In this document: piece after piece, positions 34,532-40,807 of the stretch
How positions within the stretch are numbered: the first letter of the stretch is position 1
Layout: every line of letters starts with the position of its first letter
DNA from: Candidatus Gastranaerophilales bacterium
GTDB lineage: Bacteria; Cyanobacteriota; Vampirovibrionia; Gastranaerophilales; Gastranaerophilaceae
DNA length: 40,807 nucleotides
NCBI GenBank assembly: GCA_947624665.1
Contig: CANQLK010000002.1
Span: 1-40,807 of the forward strand
Direction: 5' to 3'
Program-made: the position numbers and the translations under genes
The notes under the pieces: model-generated
Seen by the model: only the letters and a program-made list of their open reading frames with translations
The model's database searches: none
What the model was told of the DNA's origin: nothing

Positions 34532-35864
34532 AATTTTTAAACACTTCTCCTCTGTGTTCATAGCTGTTAAACATATCATAGCTTGCGCAAGCGGGTGATA
34601 AAAGAACCACTTCATTATCTGTTTCCAGCGATTTATCAACGGCTTCTTCCAGTGAAGAAGCTGTTATTATATTTGTAAATCCGTTCATTTCCATATTTTC
34701 TTTAAAACGATTTGTCGCTTCACCTATAAGAATAACCGTATTTACATATTTATTTATATAATCTTGGCAAAATTCCGTTAAATCGGTATTTTTGTCACGC
34801 CCCCCGGCTATTAATGCAAGCTTTTTACCTTCAAATGATTTTATTGCCACAAATGATGCCTCGGGATTGGTTGCTTTTGAATCATTATAAAATGCTTTTC
34901 CGTTTATTTCGCCTGCATATTCTATCCTATGCTCAACCGCTTTAAAGGATTTAATTTGTTCTCTTATATGTTCGGTTGATATTCCCGTTATTTTTGCTAT
35001 AACTATTGCGCACATAATGTTTTGATAATTATGTTCACCAACCAGAGTTATATCTTTTGTATCAATAATAAATTCTTCTTCGCCTTTCTTTTTAAAGAAA
35101 ATAGCATTATTTCTTAAGAAACAGCAATTATCCCCGACTTCTTTTGCATAAATATATTTTTCGCCGTAATAATGTTTTGAGAATTCATATATTTTTTCAT
35201 CGACACCTGAAAATACCGCATAGGCAGGCTGTTTATAATCTTTAAACAAACTTGCTTTAGCTTCAAAATAATTTTCCAAATTTCCGTGCCAGTCAATATG
35301 GTCCGGAGTAAATGTTAAAAAACAGGCTATCTGCGGTCTGAATGTAGGGGATGTTGCAAGCTGAAACGAGCTTACTTCGCATACATAATAGTCAACCTTA
35401 TTTTCTAAAAGTGATGTCGGCGGAATCCCTATATTTCCGCAGACAGGAGCATTATATTCACTGCTTAATATGTGTGAAGCAAGCATTGTTGTTGTTGTTT
35501 TTCCGTTTGTTCCGGTTATTGCTATAAATGGAGCTGCGGATTCTAAATATGCCAGTTCTATTTCACTTATTATCGGTATATTTTTTTCTTTAAGTCTTTG
35601 GAAAATCTCACTTTTTGGCGGTATCCCCGGACTTGTTATTGCTATATAAGAATCATTTATAAATTCTTCGCTGTGAGCTCCCGTTTCAACTTTTATACCC
35701 TCTTTTATAAGCTCTTCATATATCTCACGGTTTTTTTCCGTGATTTGATTATATTCCGTTACATAACAATCGGCACCTTTTCCTGAAAGATATTTTGCAG
35801 CTGCCGCTCCGCTTTTTGATAACCCCAATATTAATACTTTTTTATCCGTCCACTTTCTTCTCAT
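34512..35864 (-). CDS. murD: UDP-N-acetylmuramoylalanine--D-glutamate ligase MurD
   Basis: MurD (450 aa from this start) adds D-Glu to UDP-MurNAc-L-Ala in the cytosol. Domain 1 has the Rossmann-like LILGLSKSGAAAAKYL; the ATP loop is TGTNGKTTT at about 117-125; the later FTPDHIDWHGN, KAVEHRIE and NDSKATNPEA motifs are all present, the last being diagnostic of MurD. The ATG at 35864 is chosen over one at 35882 because AAGG lies 5 bases upstream and it sits 11 bases after mraY, whereas the upstream one overlaps mraY. The 3' end overlaps ftsW by 20 bases. Confidence 0.96.
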   Translation of the reverse strand: MRRKWTDKKVLILGLSKSGAAAAKYLSGKGADCYVTEYNQITEKNREIYEELIKEGIKVETGAHSEEFINDSYIAITSPGIPPKSEIFQRLKEKNIPIISEIELAYLESAAPFIAITGTNGKTTTTMLASHILSSEYNAPVCGNIGIPPTSLLENKVDYYVCEVSSFQLATSPTFRPQIACFLTFTPDHIDWHGNLENYFEAKASLFKDYKQPAYAVFSGVDEKIYEFSKHYYGEKYIYAKEVGDNCCFLRNNAIFFKKKGEEEFIIDTKDITLVGEHNYQNIMCAIVIAKITGISTEHIREQIKSFKAVEHRIEYAGEINGKAFYNDSKATNPEASFVAIKSFEGKKLALIAGGRDKNTDLTEFCQDYINKYVNTVILIGEATNRFKENMEMNGFTNIITASSLEEAVDKSLETDNEVVLLSPACASYDMFNSYEHRGEVFKNYVKSKL

Positions 35865-35875
35865 ATTCTTGCCTT

Positions 35876-36850
35876 TTACCATAAAATTTTAAATAATGTC
35901 ACTGCTGCAGTACAAAATATTATACTTACCAACGAAAAAACAAGCACTATCTTATTTTCACTCCAAGAACAAAGCTCAAAATGATGATGTATAGGACTCA
36001 TTTTAAAAACACGTTTACCTGTTAATTTATAACTTGTTACCTGTATTATAACCGATAAAGTTTCTATACAAAATACAATTCCTATAAGCAAAATCCATAA
36101 TTCAAATTTGCCCATTACTGCAATGGTTCCGAGTAAACCTCCGAGTGCTAAAGAGCCTGTATCTCCCATAAATACTTTTGCGGGATATCTGTTAAAATAT
36201 AAAAAAGCACCGCACGAGCCTGCTGCTGCTGCTGATATTATTGCTATATCATTCTGACCCGTTATTAAACATATTATAGTACATGCTATCATTGCTATTA
36301 CACAATTTGATGATGCCAAACCGTCTAATCCGTCGGTTAAATTTACCGCATTCGAAACTCCCGTTATAAATAATACGGCAAATATCGGATACAAATAGTG
36401 TAAATCTATGCTGAATTGACCTGTACTTATATAAGTCTGTTGCGCTAATGTCATATAAACAGCAGGCAAAAGGGATATTACTATTTGAAAAAATAACTTG
36501 TTTCTGGGTTTTAATCCTGCCTTATTTTCTTTATGTTTAATCTTGCCTAAATCATCCGTTAGCCCTGCTAACATAAAAAAGAAAAATGTCATTAATATTA
36601 TTAAAGATACTTCCGTTAGTGCCTGTTTCATTGTTAATGCCGCTAATGAAGCTAATATGACAGGTATTACTATAAATATACCGCCTGTTGTCGGAGTTCC
36701 CGCTTTTTTTGCATGGTTTTCGGGTGCATCCTCTAATATATACTGTGTGTACATTTTTTTCTTTAGAAAGTCTATATATACCACTCCCATCAATAATGTT
36801 AATACTATTGATACAAGCATTGATACTATTACTAATATATTTGAACCCAT
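35876..36850 (-). CDS. mraY: phospho-N-acetylmuramoyl-pentapeptide transferase MraY
   Basis: MraY (324 aa) transfers phospho-MurNAc-pentapeptide to undecaprenyl phosphate, making lipid I. About ten transmembrane helices. Catalytic and binding motifs: DD at 99-100 (GLTDDLGKI), NLTDGLDG (170-177), MGDTGSLALGG (228-238) and the His-rich HHHFE (288-292). The HAKKAGTPTTGG block (46-57) near the N-terminus is also diagnostic. It starts 2 bases after murF with an AAGGAG placed 14 bases upstream, longer than usual. It follows murF in the conserved murF-mraY-murD order. Confidence 0.97.
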   Translation of the reverse strand: MGSNILVIVSMLVSIVLTLLMGVVYIDFLKKKMYTQYILEDAPENHAKKAGTPTTGGIFIVIPVILASLAALTMKQALTEVSLIILMTFFFFMLAGLTDDLGKIKHKENKAGLKPRNKLFFQIVISLLPAVYMTLAQQTYISTGQFSIDLHYLYPIFAVLFITGVSNAVNLTDGLDGLASSNCVIAMIACTIICLITGQNDIAIISAAAAGSCGAFLYFNRYPAKVFMGDTGSLALGGLLGTIAVMGKFELWILLIGIVFCIETLSVIIQVTSYKLTGKRVFKMSPIHHHFELCSWSENKIVLVFSLVSIIFCTAAVTLFKILW

Positions 36851-36852
36851 TG

Positions 36853-38172
36853 TTATTGTTCTAACTCCTTGATTATATCTTCAAATTTCATAAATCTTGA
36901 TGCTTTTAACAGAATATTTGAATTTTCGGGTAATTTATTTTTTATAAATTCACAAAGTTCCTTCTTTGTTTCAAAATGAACGGTTTTTATATTTGCAGGC
37001 TTAATGTATTCAGCAAGCTTTCCTATTGTTAAAACATAGTCGCAATCAAATTGTTCAAGAAACTTGCCTGTTTCCTGATGATATTCTTCCTCATTGAGTC
37101 CGAGTTCACCCATATCACCAAGTACTACCGATTTTGGTGATGGTGTGAAAGATAAAAATGTCTTTATTGCCGCTTTTACCGATTCGGGATTTGAATTATA
37201 TCCGTCGTTTATTATTTTAAATCCCTTTATTTCCTGAATATCCCATCTCTTTTCTATTGGACTAAATTCACTTAGTCCTTTTGCAATAATATCGGGAGTT
37301 AAACCTGCATAAAGACCTGCTTCTATTACACTTAGTGAGTTTTGAATATTATGTTCACCTGATACATTTAATTTATAAGTATATCCTTTATATTCAAACC
37401 TGCTGTATTCGGATGTCATTTCCATTATTTTTAAATCTTTATCATCTAAGCCGAAATATATTGTTTTATGCTTATTATCATTTATTTGTTTAATTAATTT
37501 ATTGTCATGAGATATAAGAACTCCGTCTTTTTTTAAGAATTTTGTAATTTCAAATTTAGCTTTAGCTATATTTAAAAGCGAACCCAATCTTCCAATATGA
37601 GCGCTTCCCGTATTAACTATCACTGCAATATCGGGTTGAGCATACTTTGATAAAAGTTCTATTTCGCCAAAACCTCTCATCCCCATTTCAACGGTTAAAT
37701 ATTTCGTATCTTCATTTATTGCCGACAGCGTTTGACATAAACCTATTTCATTATTGTGATTTAATTCCGATTTAACGGTATTTCCCGCATTTTTAAATAC
37801 GGAGTACATCATTTCTTTTACTGTTGTCTTTCCGCTGCTTCCCGTTATTGCTATTGTATACGGATTAATTTTATTCTTATAAAAATTAGCAAGCTTTAAG
37901 TATGCTTCTTTTGTGTCATTTACGTAAAGAATTATATCCGCTTTTTCAAATAACTTATCTTTATCGGTTGTAAAATATCCTTTTGCCCCTTTTTCAAGCG
38001 CATTTTCAATAAAATTTTCACCATCAAAATTCTCACCTTTTAAAGGAATATATATTTCGTTGTTTTGTATCGTTCTTGTATCGGTTGAAAAAGAATATAA
38101 TCCGTTTTCATTATCACATTTTATAATTTCGGCTTGTGTCGCTTTTATTATTTCTTCAAAGTTAAGTTTCAT
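36853..38172 (-). CDS. murF: UDP-MurNAc-tripeptide D-Ala-D-Ala ligase MurF
   Basis: MurF (439 aa) adds D-Ala-D-Ala to complete the UDP-MurNAc-pentapeptide. The ATP loop GSSGKTT lies at 111-117; MGMRGFGEI, NTGSAHIGRLGS and NDGYNSNPES (split here from the longer run) are typical. The ATG at 38172 is used because of the strong GGGGAT ribosome site 4-5 bases upstream; a GTG 30 bases further up has none. First gene of the mur cluster: murE, murC, murB and ftsI are not upstream, where instead a divergent AlkD-type gene lies after a 74-base gap. Confidence 0.95.
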   Translation of the reverse strand: MKLNFEEIIKATQAEIIKCDNENGLYSFSTDTRTIQNNEIYIPLKGENFDGENFIENALEKGAKGYFTTDKDKLFEKADIILYVNDTKEAYLKLANFYKNKINPYTIAITGSSGKTTVKEMMYSVFKNAGNTVKSELNHNNEIGLCQTLSAINEDTKYLTVEMGMRGFGEIELLSKYAQPDIAVIVNTGSAHIGRLGSLLNIAKAKFEITKFLKKDGVLISHDNKLIKQINDNKHKTIYFGLDDKDLKIMEMTSEYSRFEYKGYTYKLNVSGEHNIQNSLSVIEAGLYAGLTPDIIAKGLSEFSPIEKRWDIQEIKGFKIINDGYNSNPESVKAAIKTFLSFTPSPKSVVLGDMGELGLNEEEYHQETGKFLEQFDCDYVLTIGKLAEYIKPANIKTVHFETKKELCEFIKNKLPENSNILLKASRFMKFEDIIKELEQ

Positions 38173-38246
38173 TTTATCCCCAGTCTTTTTAAATTCTATC
38201 ACAAAACAGTTTTATTAATTTAATTGTGAAGTTATAATATATTGTT

Positions 38247-38924
38247 ATGGATATACTTAATTTACTAAAAAAGAATGCTGATGAAAAATATAAAATTTTT
38301 TCTTCCTCGCTTATTCCGAATAAAAATAATATATTAGGAGTAAGGCTGCCCGTATTAAGGAAATTAGCTCTTCAAATTAACGATAAAGAAGATTTTATAA
38401 ATAATTATAAGTGCCATTATGTAGAAGAATATATGCTTAAAGGGATTTCCATAGGTCTTTTAAATAAGAATGCCGAGGAATTGATTAAAATTATTGAAAA
38501 ATTTATTCCTTATATCGATAACTGGGCAGTTTGTGACTCTTTTTGCGCAAGCTTAAAATTTGTACGCAATAACCAAAAAATTGTCTGGAAATTTTTAAAA
38601 CCTTATTTTAAATCAGATAAAGAATATGAAATTCGTTTTGCTTTTGTTATGCTCTTAAATTATTTTATTAATGATGAATATTTAGATGAAATAATATCTT
38701 TGATTGACGGTTTTAAAAATGAAAAATATTATGCCAAAATGGCATGCGCATGGTGCTTTTCCGTCTTATATACAAAGTATCCCTCTAAGAGCTTAGAATA
38801 TTTAAAAAAATCTAACTTAGAGGTTTGGACATATAACAAATGTATTCAAAAAACATGCGAATCCTTAAAAGTTGATAAGCAAACAAAACAAATGCTTAAA
38901 AAACTCAAAAGAATGTCCGAGTAA
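38247..38924 (+). CDS. AlkD-type DNA alkylation repair protein (HEAT-like repeats)
   Basis: A 225-residue all-helical protein of the DNA alkylation repair (AlkD) family, glycosylases that remove alkylated purines without base flipping. Helical repeats run throughout; the segment DNWAVCDSFC (91-100) holds W93 and D97, corresponding to the Trp and catalytic Asp of the AlkD family, and a further aromatic site occurs in ACAWCFSVLY. The first ATG has no Shine-Dalgarno, but TATAAT at 38233-38238 puts a transcription start next to it, hinting at a leaderless message. Its last codons and stop (ATGTCCGAGTAA) belong to dispersed repeat copy 3. Divergent from murF. Confidence 0.88.
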   Translation: MDILNLLKKNADEKYKIFSSSLIPNKNNILGVRLPVLRKLALQINDKEDFINNYKCHYVEEYMLKGISIGLLNKNAEELIKIIEKFIPYIDNWAVCDSFCASLKFVRNNQKIVWKFLKPYFKSDKEYEIRFAFVMLLNYFINDEYLDEIISLIDGFKNEKYYAKMACAWCFSVLYTKYPSKSLEYLKKSNLEVWTYNKCIQKTCESLKVDKQTKQMLKKLKRMSE

Positions 38925-38989
38925 ATTTTTACAATAAGCCGAAGGAGCGGAAAGACCAAGCGTAATGTTGCGACACCAGATTAAATTAA
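38917..38989 (-). repeat. dispersed repeat, copy 3 (intact short form)
   Basis: Read on the minus strand, this is AATTTAATCTGGTGTCGCAA, CATTACGCTTGG, CTCCTTCGGCTTAT, then GTAAAAATTTACTCGG. It shares 33 exact bases with copy 1 and 44 of 49 in its other half with copy 2. It fills the whole gap between the convergent AlkD gene and the prepilin peptidase gene, and contains the stop codons of both (38922-38924 and 38986-38988). Confidence 0.9.
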
Positions 38990-40149
38990 CCGAATAACAT
39001 AAAAATATGTCTGAACGCAAAATCAACAATATATTTACCGAACATGAATGTAATAACGGTAGAAATTAATAGTGAAGGGCCGAAAGGTATAGCTGAAAAT
39101 CCTTCTTCATTTACGGTTTTCTTAAGTCTTGTTATTGTATCTATAGCAAAGAATATCAATAGCACTACAAATCCGATAAGAACATATAAATTTAAAGAAT
39201 ACTTACTGCTTAATAGCCAGTAAATTATTGCAATAAAAAAGAAAGCGGATAAAGAAAATAATAATCTGAATTCGGATTTATCATAAAGCCGTTTAATGAA
39301 TTGAGGCAAAATACAGACAGCTTGAATTAATATAGCAAGCGGAATTGCCGCAAATATGTATACCCAACCCAATAAAGCTCCTGAAGCTGCGGCTATATAT
39401 GTATCACCTTCTCCGAATGCTCTTTTGTTCTTTTTTACATATTCATTTATATCAAAGTTTTCACTGTTTTCTTCATTTTCTGTATTCTCTTCACTTTCGA
39501 CGTTATCCGAATTTTCAACCTTTTGAACTTCATTATTTTGATTTTGTTCTAAAATTTCATTATTTTCGGGTGTTTCGTTATTTTCGGTTTTATGTTCATC
39601 TTTCTTTTCGTCTTTTCTTACAAGATAATATGCAAGCTTGGCTATCAGTTCCATAATTATTACACCTGTAATCAACCCGATAAGAGGAATTGTATAATTT
39701 TGTATTCCGTTAATATACAATGATGTTATTATGGAAATTATAATCAATACCCATAAATGAGCATTATAAGTAGATTGTTCCTTAATATCGGTAATTGTAA
39801 TTACTGTTGCCGTGCATAACCATATAAGTAAAAGAATTGTTTTTATTGACAAACCGAAAATCAAAAAAACGGCAACAAATAATAAAGCGGTAAAAGCTTC
39901 AACAATAGGATATTGAATGCTTACTTTACAACCGCAATTTCGGCATTTGCCTTTAAAGGTCAAAAAATATGAAATTATGGGAATATTATCGTACCATTTT
40001 ATTGGTGAATTACACTTTGGGCATTTTGAAGCAGGCAAGATTATTGATTCTTTCGATATCGCTCTTAGTGCAACTACGTTCAAAAAACTTCCTATGCATG
40101 CTCCCGTGATAAAAACAAAAAAACATGCCAGAGTAATTTCATCAATCAT
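38986..40149 (-). CDS. pilD: type IV prepilin peptidase with acidic loop insertion
   Basis: Prepilin peptidase (387 aa), an inner-membrane aspartyl protease and N-methyltransferase that matures type IV pilins. N-terminal GSFLNVVALR (20-29) is followed by a zinc-binding cytoplasmic domain with C43-x2-C46 and C69-x2-C72, as in two-activity enzymes. Catalytic aspartates are D121 (ITDIKEQ) and D249 in the GEGD motif (246-249). Between them, about residues 180-238 form a Glu/Asn-rich, low-complexity insertion (NNETPENNEILEQNQNN), which makes the protein longer than the usual 250-290 residues. It begins 8 bases after the sigma-factor gene, with GGCGG as ribosome site. Its stop codon is inside dispersed repeat copy 3. 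Confidence 0.94.
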   Translation of the reverse strand: MIDEITLACFFVFITGACIGSFLNVVALRAISKESIILPASKCPKCNSPIKWYDNIPIISYFLTFKGKCRNCGCKVSIQYPIVEAFTALLFVAVFLIFGLSIKTILLLIWLCTATVITITDIKEQSTYNAHLWVLIIISIITSLYINGIQNYTIPLIGLITGVIIMELIAKLAYYLVRKDEKKDEHKTENNETPENNEILEQNQNNEVQKVENSDNVESEENTENEENSENFDINEYVKKNKRAFGEGDTYIAAASGALLGWVYIFAAIPLAILIQAVCILPQFIKRLYDKSEFRLLFSLSAFFFIAIIYWLLSSKYSLNLYVLIGFVVLLIFFAIDTITRLKKTVNEEGFSAIPFGPSLLISTVITFMFGKYIVDFAFRHIFMLFG

Positions 40150-40157
40150 ATTTCCGC

Positions 40158-40807
40158 CTATACTTTTTCTTTTTCCGATAATATTTCAAGAAGATTATTT
40201 AGTGCTTTTCTTAGTCTTCTTGACACCTGCATTTGTGAAATACCGAGTTTTTGTGCTATTTGCGTTTGACTTAAATCCTCAAAATAATTCAGGACAATAA
40301 CTTCCTGTAATTTATTATCGAGTTTTTTAATAGCATCATTAATTAAAATTTTGTCTTCCTGAAAAGATTCAAGATTATAATGATTATCGTCGGCAATTTT
40401 ATCAAACAAAGATAACGTTTCATCATTACCCGTCGTAATTATTTGGTCTAGGGAAATTGTTTGTTTTCTTCTTTCAACGTCAATAACTTCTTTAATTTTA
40501 CAGACAGAAGTACCCAATTCTTCTGCAAGAACTGCTTCAGAAGGTTCATTACCTTTATCGTCTTTTAATTTTTGCATAAGCCTGTTTACTCTGTATGCAA
40601 GTTCGTATATTTCTCTTGGTGCCTTTATCATCGATACTTTATCACGAAGATAATGTCTTATTTCACCCGTTATAAGATAAGTTGCATAGGTTTTAAAATT
40701 TTCGCTGACTTTAGGATTATACAGCTGAATAGCTTTAACCAAACCGACACATCCTACTTGAATAATATCCTCAACGGGGTCAGTATTTCTTCTTGCAAGA
40801 CCTCTTG
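40158..40807 (-). CDS. SigB/F/G-type sigma-70 factor, N-terminus outside window
   Basis: The C-terminal 215 codons of a group 3 sigma factor. Reading continues past the first internal start at 40742 to the window edge: RGLARRNTDPVEDIIQVGCV is region 2.2, so the true start is outside. TYATYLITGEIRHYLRD is region 2.4, typical of the SigB/SigF/SigG group (sporulation, stress and, in Cyanobacteria, SigF). Region 3 (EAVLAEELG..., about 110-120 from the start of the visible part) and region 4 with the helix-turn-helix LSQTQIAQKLGISQMQVSRR are intact. It is followed by the prepilin peptidase after 8 bases. In Synechocystis SigF is needed for pilin expression, so the link is suggestive. Confidence 0.93.
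   Translation of the reverse strand, partial: RGLARRNTDPVEDIIQVGCVGLVKAIQLYNPKVSENFKTYATYLITGEIRHYLRDKVSMIKAPREIYELAYRVNRLMQKLKDDKGNEPSEAVLAEELGTSVCKIKEVIDVERRKQTISLDQIITTGNDETLSLFDKIADDNHYNLESFQEDKILINDAIKKLDNKLQEVIVLNYFEDLSQTQIAQKLGISQMQVSRRLRKALNNLLEILSEKEKV

Noticed and set aside
34532..34639. 36-residue N-terminal extension of FtsW
   Set aside because: It overlaps the end of murD by over 100 bases and is not like any FtsW N-terminus; the ATG at 34531 gives normal length.

Overview
The window is a low-GC bacterial chromosome segment, densely coded on both strands, with no tRNA, rRNA, phage, transposase or CRISPR array that I can see. Its gene content best fits a non-photosynthetic relative of Cyanobacteria (Melainabacteria / Gastranaerophilales type, usually gut-associated). 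The pointers are a SigB/F/G-type sigma factor beside a prepilin peptidase, a coaD gene followed by a coiled-coil protein resembling cyanobacterial Cdv3, an SMC-ScpA-ScpB operon, and several unrecognised proteins that look lineage-specific. This placement is inference from gene content, not from a database search.

Layout. 1-2.0 kb (minus): hom and thrC, threonine biosynthesis. 2.2-2.9 kb: a 75-residue Gly/Ser-rich peptide gene, short repeats, a bidirectional terminator and a zinc-ribbon protein. 3.2-8.7 kb (plus): a tightly packed four-gene block of two unrecognised membrane proteins, a GH13-like enzyme with no signal peptide and a small membrane protein. This is the most novel-looking locus. 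8.7-11.2 kb (minus): pilT-recO-deoC. 11.5-12.6 kb: a radical SAM protein whose SPASM-like Cys cluster lies before the radical SAM core. 12.8-19.4 kb (plus): smc-scpA-scpB plus a membrane-anchored zinc metalloprotease with a helical repeat tail. 19.4-24.8 kb (minus): mutS, a polytopic glycosyltransferase-like protein and rimO, tightly coupled. 24.8-28.5 kb (plus): a membrane-anchored unknown, ribD, a small membrane protein and a GAF-GGDEF diguanylate cyclase. 28.6-31.1 kb (plus): coaD, the Cdv3-like protein and dnaB. 31.0-38.2 kb (minus): murF-mraY-murD-ftsW-murG-folC. 38.2-38.9 kb: an AlkD-type DNA glycosylase. 39.0-40.8 kb (minus): a sigma factor (its 5' end lies beyond the window) and prepilin peptidase.

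How the genes work together. Most are core housekeeping: chromosome segregation (SMC-ScpAB), replication and repair (DnaB, MutS, RecO, AlkD), cell-wall precursor synthesis and division (mur/ftsW), CoA, riboflavin, folate and threonine synthesis. PilT, the prepilin peptidase and the adjacent sigma factor point to type IV pili.

Two things cut across the map. A short dispersed repeat (core AATTTAATCTGGTGTCGCAA) occurs three times, always at gene 3' ends; in two copies it supplies the stop codon of a neighbour. Also, three unrelated unrecognised proteins share a short N-terminal tract ending in [S/N]FK[K/G]. Both are candidates for lineage-specific biology.
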